DNA of 64,000 bases from Clavelina lepadiformis. Lineage: Eukaryota; Chordata; Ascidiacea; Aplousobranchia; Clavelinidae. The notes beneath the pieces are model-generated. The model was given only the letters and a program-made list of their open reading frames with translations, searched no databases and was not told the DNA's origin. The position numbers and the translations under genes were made by a program. The DNA is taken from positions 22,010,001-22,074,000 of the forward strand of contig NC_135242.1 of assembly GCF_947623445.1 (NCBI RefSeq), read 5' to 3'. Positions 1 through 11,600 of this stretch are shown here, one piece after another (the first letter of the stretch is position 1; every line of letters starts with the position of its first letter).

Positions 1-3000
1 CCGATGTGTGGGTGAAGCTTATTGCAAATATTGTCAAAACTTATCCAATGGAATTTAATTTAAACCTGGACCTCCGATCAAGCCACATTGCACAGAATGT
101 CATTCAACAGCTCACAGAGAAAGGTGAGTCGTTGGTTACGTTTGCTCTAGAATTTTCCTGAAACTATACGCTGGCACATTATCATTATATAGGCCTATGT
201 ATATATTCTGTCTTTGCCGTTGCAGTTAAAGAAGCTGATACCTTTGCCAGCCTGCCACTGGAGTGCCAACTGGTGAACAAGACTTCATTGCAAAGTTTAG
301 TTGGTAGCCTGCCTCCGCTAAATAGACATTTTGCACTAAAGCGCAAGCCAAAATCTGCGTCACTACGTGCGGATTTGTTGCAAAAATGTAAGACCAAACA
401 CGGGTTACTTGCTTGTTGTGATTCTATTAAAGCTAATTATATTTATATATACTACATCCAATAGCTGCCATTACAAATAGTTTTTTGTTATTTCTGAGAC
501 AGACGTCTCATGGCAGCTATTTGGTTGTGTGGAACCTTTTATTAAGTGTTTGTATATTATACTACAGCTAGTGAAGCGGTCAGCCAAATGCGAAAAGGAG
601 GAACAAGCGGTGGAGCGAAATCTTTTCCAGTTAAACATCGTGACATGGCCAGACGTTCTTCAGATGTGGTATCGTCCAGACGTACACAAGCAAAAGCACC
701 ACTGAGTCGTACAGAAAACTTTAGAGCAACTCAAGGAACTCCGAGCTCAGCTAGGAACATTTCAAGAGTCTCCGGAAGACAACAGGTTTTTGCCGTTACT
801 ATTCATCTTCGTACTTTATCAAAACATTTACTAAACGATACTTCTTTGTGTAGGCCGGAGGTACAAAGCTCCTTGATATTTCTGAGCAACCGATTGGTGG
901 AAGTGGGATAGGTGTGAGAGATAGCAAGCGGCGAAAGAAGCTTGCCCAACAGGAGAGCGTTGTTGCATCACAATCTCAAGAAGAAGAAGAAGAGGTAAGA
1001 TTTGCAAAAAGTACCTCGTGCTTTAGTACCCAGTTTTTATTCACGCCTTGTTTAAAAAAGTTATTTGCTGTCGATTGGCAGTAATTGTTCATGTCTGATG
1101 TTTCAGTCATTGTCGTCCAAAGCAGGCACAAGTCTCAACGGATGGGGTGGTAGTAGGAGCCCCTTCCCCATTAAGTACCAAACACTTAAAAACCTATACA
1201 GTTGTAAAAAACATAGCAGTCTTTACTTCCCGGAGTATGTCGCGTTGATCTATCAGGTCTACGTCTATTTCCTTCTTGATTTTCGGAAGCGTGCGGCTCA
1301 TTTCAGTTACTTCCATCGCGTATTACATCACTTTTCCTAGCTGTCGTTGGAGTAGGCTGTTTCTTGTAGCTTACATTTTAGATTGTTGTTTCTAAGGAAA
1401 AGCCGGCCAACTATGCAGATGACCTACCGCCTGCGGCTTCTGTGACATCACAAGGGGATGAAGTCACAGAAGGTCTAGAAGTCGCTCCCTTGTCTCATAC
1501 TCGTCGAAGCACGGCTGAATCAACTGAACCTGAATCATCAACAGACGAAGAAATGCCACCGAACGAAATACAACCTGAAGGTGACTGTCAAATCCTTAGT
1601 TTGCAAAAAACTAGTAGGTGCATGCGGTTTGGGCGGTATTTTTGCTCCTGCAGGGTAATCAACTGTGATTTAACTCAAAATGATTACTTAACAGCTCCAC
1701 AGCAGGCCTCATTTTTGGACACAAGTAAAGCAACGTCGAGTGAAAGCGAAATTTCCTCCCCTATTCATTCCACTTCATCAAGCCAAGAAGACATAAGATC
1801 ACCAATATTGTAAGTTTTGTATATAGTGAGCCATAATCCTATTGAAGGCATGTGTTCATCTCCCAGCATTGCCAACTCTTATTGTGTGGGTTCATTTTAT
1901 CGGTCATGGTCCTTAATAATGGACAAGGAAAGCTTGGTCATTGCTGGCCTTATCTTTTTAATTTTTTATGTTTATCCTAAATTACTTTGTAATTAATTTA
2001 GCAGCCAGTCAGTTGCACCAACATTACAGTCACCAATTAAAGAAGCACAGAAACACCATGAAAGAGATGTTGCAGTTCCACCATCTGTCAGCCATGGTAA
2101 GATACTAGTATGTTCTAAACTTATTGTACTTTTTAATTTTGTGCTAAACCTTTAGTCATTAGTTCTTCTAGTTTTAGAGAATGTTAGGGTATCAGATGAT
2201 TATTGGTTCATTAAAGTGTTTGTTTGGCTACATTTCTGTTAATGGCTTAACTTGGAATAGAATTCACCCAGAAATGCTTTTTTCACTTTGTTTCCTTCAG
2301 TGGTATCACCACAACGAACGGTGGTCCAACCTTTACCAGCCATTCGTCCATCGCAACCGTCTACAGCCGTCCATCATGCCATGGTACAACATAGGATACC
2401 ACAGCAAGGTGGTGTACAAAATGTCCTTCAAAATGCAACCTACAAACAGTTACCTCAACAGGCTGCAGGCAGTACTCGAATGTATGCGCCTAACACTTTC
2501 ATCATGGCTCAACAGCAGCAGCCTGCTGCAGTGATCAGAACAGCACCAACAGTCATGGTTAGTAAAATTATTGTCACTGAAATATCATCACTTCAAACTG
2601 TATTTTCAAAATGCATCATTGGCCAATGATACTTGAAGTTGTTGTTATCTCTCATATGATTACTATTTAGTAATATCTAATGTGCAGTGTGGCATCATGA
2701 TTTTGACTATGTTTTTATACTGGTAGTTAAAGTTCATGTGATTTTATAACTAACTTAAACTTAACCCTACCATTTGTAAACAATTGGCACTAACAAGATT
2801 GCAATGTCAGTTTTTGCTATGCTTCAGGTGCAACACCATCAACAGCCCCGCCAACAAGCACAGTTACAGAACTTTGCTCAGCCAACTGGTCAAACTTTCT
2901 ATCGTGGGCAAATCACTCGTCAGCAGCAACAACAACAAATCCAACCTCAGCAACAGCCGCAACAAGCAGTGGCGCAACAAACAGTGTTTATGAAACAACC

Positions 3001-3706
3001 ACAACAGCTTGCACCTCCTCCACCCAAGAAGGGATTGACGCTCACTGTGAGTGTTTTCTGTTTAAGAAATGAATCTTACCTAAATCTGACTGCTTTACTT
3101 CATATTAATCGAAGATGTTTTCATGTTAAGCATGGAAGCGACTAGAAATCTTGCTGGTCGTGCAAGCTCCATTATAAAATGCATGAGACCTCGACGCTAG
3201 TTTTTGTGTACTTTTTCAAATTTTTTTTATTCAACTTCTTTAGAGAGAACAAATGTTTGAAGCTCAGGAAATGTTCCAAACTGCCAATCGTCTGTCTCGA
3301 CCAGAAAAGGCCTTAATACTTGGATTCATGGCAGGGTCCAGGGAAAACCCCCACCCAGAACAGGGTGATGTAGTGAGGGTAAGCAAGATGTTGAGTTGGT
3401 CAATAGCTATCGGTAGTCATTTAATATTGTGTCCAAGGCTTTGTGATGTCCATTTACTAAGCACATTACTGCTGTTTAACCAAGTATAATGCATGTAAGG
3501 CTAAAGTACTTCTGTGTGATACTTATAACCCAAATATTTTTCAGGTCGTCCTATCTGAAGAGGTGCAAAGTATTCAGAACCCCAGTGGTGTTGGATTGCT
3601 TCCGGTCATTGTTGAAACCGTTTTTGAAATGAATTATAGAACTGGCCAGTCTGCCAAACACCAGCGTTTCAGAGCAGCTTTGACTCCATCTGCCATGAAT
3701 ACGTAG
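1..3706 (+). CDS. NELFA: Negative elongation factor A (NELF-A), 3' part, 11 coding exons
   Basis: Subunit of the nuclear NELF complex, which with DSIF holds RNA polymerase II at promoter-proximal pauses. Coding exons: 1-123 (open at the left edge), 226-387, 568-785, 854-994, 1382-1580, 1695-1809, 2002-2096, 2301-2557, 2828-3046, 3244-3378, 3545-3706. All phases join, giving 607 residues plus the missing N-terminus. The first exons match the helical N-terminal NELF domain (DVWVKLIANIVKTYP; HFALKRKPKSASLRADLLQK). A long disordered middle follows: a Glu run, Ser/Thr-rich stretches and a Gln-rich block in exon 9. The C-terminus is the most conserved part (LTLTREQMFEAQEMF, RPEKALILGFMAGSRENP, VFEMNYRTGQ). 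The protein is longer than human NELFA (about 528 residues), mainly in the linker. The stop is TAG at 3704-3706. Family identity is seen directly. The exon 5/6 boundaries are the least certain because the linker is poorly conserved. Confidence 0.93.
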
Positions 3707-4246
3707 CATAAGCAACTGCTAGACAAGCGCAGTAAAATTTAGGTTTCCATCTTAAACTATTGTTTTTGACACTCTATCATCTGTCTGCCACATGTGGTTG
3801 CATGTTTTAACTTCGTTGTTGATGTGCTTTTAATTTTTTAGTCTCGATTAGTTTTTGAGCACCTAAACATATTGCAATCAACAATTTACTTTTTGCATCA
3901 TCGCTTCTTTGATTGTTTCATTTCTTTCCCGATTGGGTCTTTGCATCATTATTCTGCAGTTTTTGTGCAAGGTGTAAGTGAGGAATCACTGTGTGTTTTT
4001 TCATTATTGCTTGTTGTAGTAAAATGAAAGCTCAAACACGGTACATTCAGTAAAACTGTGTCTAATGTTGATCAGACGGTGTTTGAATATACACAACATC
4101 CATAAAATTTCATGCCTATAGTATATATGAACTTACTGTGTTAAGGAAGAATAATAATTAATACTTGCATTAATTGTTTGCTGTCACAATACTCTTTTGA
4201 CCAAGCATCCAAAGAAAAACGTTACTGTGTCGCGGTAACTTAGTAC
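3707..4246. other. 3' flank of NELFA, no gene seen
   Basis: AT-rich non-coding sequence after the NELFA stop. It probably holds the 3' UTR. I saw no canonical AATAAA close to the stop and no supported ORF. Confidence 0.5.
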
Positions 4247-4566
4247 TAGGGCTGGGAAAAATTGGCCAGCTAATAGCTTTTACCTACTAAAGACCTTGTT
4301 AGTCGAAAGCGGTCATGTAAGAGAGAATTTGGAGCAACAATTTTGGTAATCCATTGACTCAAAGAAATTTGCTGCTCTGTTGTATTTTAATGCTTGATCA
4401 CTTTGTGATCTAGCATGACATTAATTGCCGATACAATTCTTTTCATCACATTTCTTATTATTAAATAGCAGTTTTGCCTGCAATTAACAAAGGTGACATG
4501 ACAATTAGCGACTGATGGCAGCTAATGCCATCCAGCTGAAGTAAATCGGCTGAATTCCCAGCCCTA
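4247..4566. mobile_element. Non-autonomous hAT-type element (320 bp)
   Basis: The ends are inverted repeats: TAGGGCTGGGAA at the left, and its exact reverse complement TTCCCAGCCCTA at the right. The flanks CTTAGTAC (4239-4246) and CTTAGCAC (4567-4574) match at 7 of 8 positions, the 8-bp target duplication expected of hAT transposons. No transposase ORF is present, so this is a miniature element in the NELFA-GRTP1 gap. Confidence 0.85.
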
Positions 4567-5791
4567 CTTAGCACAGAGCAATTAAACTAGGCTATGCTTA
4601 ACATTCTTGCTCACTTTGTCTGAATGAGATTCATGTGCCAAGGTCAAGATGTTTTCATTGGGAGAACAGCTTTTTAATGATAAGGGTGCAATGTTCATCC
4701 AAAAGTGAATTTGGCAGTTAGGCACTTTTGCACTGCTTGGGTACTGGCCCTAGCAGTGCGTCAAATTGTGGTGCCAAGTACGCAATAGCGTATCGTTTTT
4801 TTTTCATAATTTACTGTTAAAATAGAAAATGTTTCTAAAGCTAATCATCCAATACAGATGATAATTAACAACACAGCATCTACAAACCGAGGAACAAAAG
4901 TTGTTTTTATTGAACTGGAGAAGTAACAACACTACATTATACTCATTTCTTATGTAAAGCACAAAATCGAGGCACCAACACCTTTACAGCAACTAAAAGC
5001 AATACCAACAAATGATGTTCTTCCTATACTAACATATTTACATTGCATTTCAACCATGGAAATCCAGAATGACACTAAAAGCACTGATGCTGCAAAAACA
5101 ACATGTCTTGTAATTTACGTGGCATAAAAAAATAGTTTCTCATATAAATTAATCACATTTTTAAACAAGAATAACTATTACAAAGTAATAAATTTTGCTA
5201 GTAGACTTTTAAAATCAACGTATGAAAATGGTGGATATGGTATCAAGTAACGCATTGGTACGTATTTGGATGCACAACTGTACATATACATGATTAAATG
5301 CAATAATAATAATAAGTCAGGATCTTTCTATAGTTAAGGGTGAATCTGATGATCTATACCGGTGTAATAACAAAAAATGCCTGGTAGGGTGGAAATATAA
5401 GTTTCTATATCTATATATAAATATAAGAAATAAATATAATAACGTAGTATAAGTACATACCTTTCTGTATGGGTATGCATTGACTATGGTCAAAATTACT
5501 TACAAGTAAGTTGCCAAAGTTGAAAAAATCTACTTAAGTTGCATGACTATTTAAGTAAAACTTCTTCGTATGGCCCAGTTTGTACTTATTCATTTATTGA
5601 CGACGCAGCGGCAGGTCTGTAGCAATTGTATGAGAACGACATGGTTTGCTGTAATTTATTAGTACAGGTAAACTTAAAATCACTTGAGCAAGTTAGCTAA
5701 ATTAACAAATAAACAAACAAATTAACAATTACTACCCTACAATAACTTATTATCAAGACTGTTCATTACTAATACGAAGTCTGTTTCGTGT
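4567..5791. other. Intergenic, no gene seen
   Basis: AT-rich sequence of about 1.2 kb with no ORF of note and no delimited repeat. It contains runs such as the TATATAA-rich stretch near 5400-5440. Confidence 0.5.
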
Positions 5792-6077
5792 GGGATCACG
5801 TCAATTGACCGTGAACAAATTCACCGGCGACAATTGGTCGGGGTCAACTGACCGGCAACAAATTGGCCGGCGACACAAATCAACCGCTACGCATTTTATT
5901 TTTATTTTTTACGCAAATTAGCATTGTTGTTTATTCAAATTATATGATTTAAGTGATAATATGATTTAAGGTCTGTTGGTTCTAGGTAAATTTACGTCAC
6001 GGTCAGTTGTCCCCCGGTCAGTTGTCCCCGGTGAGTTTGTTCGCGGTCAATTTCCCACGGTTAATTGTCGTGGAACC
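5792..6077. mobile_element. Copy A of a 9-bp-duplication terminal-inverted-repeat element (286 bp)
   Basis: Both flanks are GTTTCGTGT (5783-5791 and 6078-6086), a perfect 9-bp duplication. The left end starts GGGATCACGTCAATTGACC. The right end, read in reverse, starts GGTTCCACGACAATTAACC. The arms are GC-rich and share words with copy B at 26773-27459, such as ACAAATTCACCGGCGACAA and ATTGGCCGGCGA. The AT-rich centre has no ORF. A 9-bp duplication with GG-starting ends fits Mutator-like or Merlin superfamilies. I cannot choose between them without an autonomous copy. Confidence 0.85.
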
Positions 6078-7202
6078 GTTTCGTGTAGGCTATTTAAGCC
6101 AACATGCATGACATGGCGAATTTTGAGCCGACATAAGGAATGATGCAATAAATTTGGAAAACAGCCAACCAATCCGATAGCAAGTTGCTTAATTTTAAAT
6201 TATAAATGAAAAAGTTATGTGCTTTTCAAAGTCACTTTCTTTTGGAAAAACACGCCGTTGAAGATGAAGGCTTGGTTTAATTAAATGCAGTTGTTGCGCA
6301 TGAGATTGTTTCAGACACGTTTGGTTGGTGGTCGTTGGTGCGTGGGACCATAGACTACTATAGGGAGACATCAAAAGGATTATCGAGATAGTCGCTTCGG
6401 GGAGCTAGATGTTTAAGGATAATAACAGCTGAGGAATCAAGACTTCCTCGTATACGCAAGCACGATAAAATATTAACGTATTTTACATTTCCAAATTCAT
6501 ACACTCATATTACAGTTTTATTATAATATTTGAAAAGCTTGGCTTTGGTCATCGAGAGACGACTGGTGAAGTCAAGTGAAGATATGAAGAACTATCTACG
6601 TACGGTAGTCCACAGAAGTACTTGTTTAACTATTAGAGACAAATGTCTGACGGAGTTCTGATTCAAACCCGCAGTTTACCACGGAGCAGACAAGAGCTTA
6701 GTTATGGCGGTAGCACGATCTTTATCCTCGGACTGAAGAGAGTTCTTGCACGTGATGATTTCACATCGTTCGAACTCCTGTTAACGAGCTTGCCATATTG
6801 AGTCTTGAATGTGAGTGTGGAGCATATGGAACATGACGTCATCTAACATTGGCGCGTGACGTAACAGGAATGTGAGTCGTAAAGAAATTCGCGCAATGCT
6901 AAGTATGATTATTTTTATGTGAAATTTTCTGCTGTTATCGGTAATTAATTATTATTTAATAAATTTAAATTTTATTTAATTTTTACCTGTTAATTATTGA
7001 CAGCGACTTTGGGCCCATTTTATCGGTTATAGGGCGATATACAAAAGTTTATTATTATAATTGCTATTATAAAAAAGATTAGGAGATATTCAAACACAGT
7101 TGCCATAACACGCCAAATACTTATGCGTCACCGTCGCACGATAGTGACGTGTGAGGTCACATAACTGAGACAAGTAAAAAGAGTTTGAGCAATTTTTTAG
7201 TA
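6078..7202. other. Intergenic, no gene seen
   Basis: No supported ORF. A perfect CRE octamer TGACGTCA lies at 6834-6841, followed by a further GTGACGTAAC around 6856-6865. They are 1.8 kb upstream of GRTP1 with no linked promoter feature, so I do not assign them a role. Confidence 0.4.
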
Positions 7203-7505
7203 CAGCCAGAACTCGTTAATTCGGACCACTTTGTTTGGTCAAAAATATCTGTTTAGTAGGCTTTCCGGATAATCGAAATAATATCACAGTTAAATCAACT
7301 TATACGTAAGATATTTTGCATTAGGCTATTGAACAAAAGTTGACTAAAACAAAGATTAAAGTTTGACAAGAATGAAAAATGGGTGTATGTAAATATGTAA
7401 CATTTGTCGTAAGCCAGATTTGCGATTGCTATTTTCTACTGATTTGGCATATCCGCTTCGAAATTACCGTGTCGGAATCGGACGACAAGGTTTCCGGTGT
7501 CGTGC
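7203..7505. mobile_element. Decayed pogo/Tigger-like element relic
   Basis: The left end (CAGCCAGAACTCGTTAATTC then CGGACCACTTTGTTTGGTC) is preceded by TA. It is a diverged version of the left end of the intact element at 30413-31341 (CAGTGAGACCTCGTTAGTCC). Near 7470-7500 it again resembles that element's interior (GTGTCGGAATCGGACGAC, GGTTTCCGG). The right terminus is not recognisable, so the end coordinate is approximate. Confidence 0.6.
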
Positions 7506-7564
7506 CCAATTTATTTCCGCTGTTAAACTTCTTCTGGGCATCGTGGCGTTCAACTAAAAGACCT

Positions 7565-7675
7565 TAGACGATTAAGAGAACTAACAGGACTAAGAAAATT
7601 AAGAGGATTAAAAAACTAAGTTCTCTTAATTCTCTAAGTCTTAGTCCTATTAGTTACCTTAAGACTTGAAGCAAG
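7565..7675. repeat. Imperfect fold-back repeat rich in ACTAAG/CTTAGT
   Basis: The left arm (AAGAGAACTAACAGGACTAAGA) is nearly the reverse complement of the right arm (TCTTAGTCCTATTAGTTACC). Inner segments are also complementary, for example CTAAGTTCTCTTAATTCTC. Related CTTAGTTCTCTTCG words continue to about 7730. This is a hairpin-forming sequence of unknown origin, perhaps the arms of a miniature foldback element. Confidence 0.6.
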
Positions 7676-7732
7676 CAGAATATCATAGACATCTTAGGTT
7701 CCCTTAGTTCTCTTCGTCCTATTAGTTCTCTT

Positions 7733-7792
7733 CATAGACATCGGAAATAAAAACACTTGATGCCCAATTCTTTTGTATTTCCGATGTCTATG
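7733..7792. repeat. 17-bp perfect inverted repeat with 26-nt loop
   Basis: CATAGACATCGGAAATA at 7733-7749 is the exact reverse complement of TATTTCCGATGTCTATG at 7776-7792. It directly follows the CTTAGT-rich fold-back sequence and may be its outer part. No gene is nearby. Confidence 0.8.
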
Positions 7793-8683
7793 TTTCTCTT
7801 AGTGCTCTAGCGGTATTTGGAGAGGTCCCTATTAAACTGTGATTACATTAAAATATAGTATTTTCTTCTGTAGGATAGTGACACTAGCAGTTACTCAGCA
7901 AATGAAATGTGAGGGGCACTGGGACACAAAAACAGAGCATTCAATTCCCAACCTACAGTCCCCTTGGATTAGATCTGGCAAAGATCACTCTGGGTATGCA
8001 CTAGGGCGAGTCTATAAGCCCAACTATCTTCCTTGACCTCGCCATAGAAATCTGCATTGCTGCCGAGTGAAAAAGGCTTATTTTAGGTTATGGTTACAAG
8101 CTTCAACTTTTGTGAATAAATACTCTAATTTATTATGTTGCTGCTCTTGAAAATTTTGGTTTTATTCAACATGGCTCGAACGTGAAGCAGGTTTGGCCAC
8201 CCCTGCTATATACACAGCCACCACTTCAATTTCATTGACAAAAGTACAGAACGTTTACATGCAATCTTGCTTTGAATAAATGGTGTCATTAATCTCATTG
8301 CTAGCCTAGTTTTGCAGAAATGTTAAACTTAGTGATGTCAAATGACCAGGACCATGAAGCTATCTAGGCCTAGACCACGAAGAATCTAAATTTGAAAACA
8401 GACTCTATACAAAGACAAGGCAGATAGAAAGTTCATAGGGTCATAAATTTGATAATTTTTGTTGAAGTAGTTGGGAGAATTAAAACTTTTGCATACTGAC
8501 TTTTACGTGCAGCATATCCTTACTGTTTTGACTAACTAGGGTGACTTTTTGGTACTGTGGCTTACTACTGATGTCTTTTTTACTAAGATTAATTTTTAAT
8601 ATCTTTTACAGTAAATCACCTGCTAACATCATGGTGTTTTAATTTATACAAATTACCACTGTGGTTTGCAATAGGACTGGTCA
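7793..8683. other. 5' flank of GRTP1
   Basis: No supported coding exon. Near 8190-8205 the word GGTTTGGCCACCCCTG looks like the right terminus of another hAT element, but I found no matching left end, so it is left as a relic. The promoter or 5' UTR of GRTP1 should lie towards the right of this stretch. Confidence 0.4.
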
Positions 8684-11600
8684 ATGATAATGGCTAGCAC
8701 ATCAAACATGAATTCATTGAAAGCAAAATATACTCAAGCTGTAAAACAAAATACTGTTGGAACACTAAGGTGAGTGTGTGTAAATGTCTTTAAAAAGATT
8801 GTTTTATGGGAGCGCTGGAACCAGAACCGGGCAGTGCTCGTTTAAAGGGAGTGAAGCTCATGGGTGAAAAATGGAGTGCCGCTTCCACTCACATTCTGGA
8901 ATAAAAAATGAGCACGCTCATGAAAATAGAAATTGGCTTGCTCGCACTCATTACGGTAAAAGCTATATTTGTCTTTTCTGCGCATTTTCGATAAACAAGG
9001 CATTTGCATGTTGTAATGCCGAACTTGTTTCCAATTGTAATCATGAGTGTTTTTAATGAAAAGTTTGAGATTTCCAGGGGCAGCGCAAGCAGATCGCTAG
9101 CTGACGCGTTAGTGAATCGTTCTAAATCCACGATGTCTTATTGAAATTATTTTTTTTGGAATTCATTTTTATTTCTATTATATTTTTTATTTATCATATT
9201 GGAATTATTTAATTTTATTATATTTCATAGCCTATACAGCAGTGGTTCCCAACCGCGGCTCTTAGAGCCGCATGCGGCTCCAAGGTAGCTTTCTTGCGGC
9301 TCTCAATGACCCCTGAAAATCCCACAAAAAAATAAAAAATCTATTGGCAACAATTAGGGCGATTATTTTTTGACTTGTCAAAAAAAGTCAAAAATTGGTC
9401 AAAATTTATAACGTTAGGTCAAAATTGTTTACAAATTTTTCATTTTACATCTTACAGTTACACCTTGTAGCCTACTTTATACTGCTGTGAATGGTCCATT
9501 GTCTACTTATTGTGAATCATAAACCGCCTCCTGAATCCTAAACCACAATTGCGCCTCGATTTGACAAAGTTGTTAAAGCTCAAAGCCAATGTCAAGTTGG
9601 ACATTAAATTGATTTGTGTTATTTTTCTTGTTAGTGTTGCTATTCGTTGGTACATGATTTCATGCTTTAAAATTTTCGTTATAATTACTTGAGTCTTTTC
9701 ATGCGGCTCCATACGTACTATGAAGTTTGAAATTCGGCCTCGACACCAAAAAAGGTTGGGAACCACTGCTATACAGTATTAATATGAGACTCCAAAGCTA
9801 GCATAAATCTGTTTTATCTTGGGTTGCTGTTTTTTGTGACCAGTTGGAAAACGTTCATTCTGTTTTTGGCTGACACTATTTCATTGATAAAGTCAAATGT
9901 TCTATTGATAGCATGCTTTATAAATCTAGCCTGTACTTGCAGTGTATAGTCCCTTGCGACTAGGTCATTGTGTTTGCTTTTTACATCACCATCCTCTGAA
10001 AATTACAATTAATATAAAGGTGCAGTCAAAACTTCTATGATTTGTAAACCGCAAAGAGCATTCAGCACCTCGCGTGATTGTTTCCAGAAAAAAAAACATT
10101 TTCGTGCCCAGCTTTGCTTACAACTTGCCTTGTTTTGGTAGATTTTTATTAAAACTATATCCCTAGTGCAGCATACTCGTTTTGTGACTTACTTTTTGAT
10201 TTCTTTACTGGCTAGCTTTTCAGAGTTTACGTTTTCTAAACAATTTTAGCAAAGTGGATCCATATGGGTTCGAAAGAGGAAATGACTTCGATTATAAAGC
10301 GTTTGAAAACTTTGAATCAGAATACTTGGCAGTGTTAGCTCGTCGCACCATAAAATGGGATAAAATGATGAAGAATGGAACAAAGCGTAAAGTGAAACCA
10401 GATCGCGTGGGTGGGTAGAGCTTGTTGTTGAGGAATTTTATGACTAAGCACTTGGTGGAAAGTTTTGTGAAAACATTAATGTATACTTGCTTAATGGAAA
10501 TCTACATACAAACTTTTTGCCTAAGTACTAACAATACAAACGTAATGTGCTATTTTTTAGTGAAAAGATTTTGCAGAAAAGGCATTCCAGAAAGGTACAG
10601 AGCTAGGGTAAGTGGGTGTGTCAATTATTAATATATTATGTGACTGACTTAATGGTTGTGATATTTGGTATATTTATTTTAAAAGTATTATCAGTTGCAT
10701 TAATTGCACTTGTAGGTATGGATGGACGTTAGTGGAGCTCGCAAGAAAATGAAGAAAAGCCAGAAAAATTTCTATCAAACCTTGCTAGAACAACCCAATC
10801 AAGGTAAGTTTGAATCATTCAGAAACAACATAATGCTCCCATAGTAAGCCATGATTGCTGGCAAGTTTTACTCAGCATTAGCCTATGTGTCACTGTAAGT
10901 CAGTGCGGCAATATTCCCAGATGCAGACTTTGAGGAAGAATTAACCGAATCAATTAAAACCGACTTGGACCGCACATTCCCGGACAATATACATTTCAAG
11001 AATGGCATCGATTCTAACAAAAGCAAGCAAAAAGATCTCCTAAATATACTAACAGCATTTGGACGGCATTCGCCTACCATTGGTTATTGCCAGGTAACCA
11101 AGTGCCTTTCAACGTATGGTTTTGCTTTTGGGTTAATATTAGTGTATATTATTATAATTTGAAGAAGTTTTTGTTAATGTCAACATTAAAGGACAGATTC
11201 CCTGCCTTGATCTTAACAACAAAATATTTCAAACTCAGTAATAAGAATCCAGGCTAAACGTTTTGGCTTTTTATTCAATTTTATTTTATGCTGTACAATT
11301 GTCCAAAAACTCAAAATTTCAAAACTATCGGAAAACTTTAAAATTATTGATGTAAAATCTTACCTTTGTCCCATATGGACATGGTTACGCAATAACAAGC
11401 CAAAAAACACTTTATTTTCTAGTTACTTTATTTTGACTCTCTGTTAGCACTCTCCAAAGTCAAAGTGTAGGTTTAGTCCATTGTTTCTATACTGTGGTGT
11501 GTGTAAACACATGGCAATTCTACATTCATTTAGGGAATGAATTACATCGCCGCCTTGTTATTGATCGTCGTAAAGGATCCTGAGCAGTGCTTTTGGCTTC

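Noticed and set aside
6834..6865. CRE octamers as a GRTP1 promoter
   Set aside because: They are 1.8 kb upstream with no other promoter feature; similar TGACGTCA words occur elsewhere in the window, for example at 39672.
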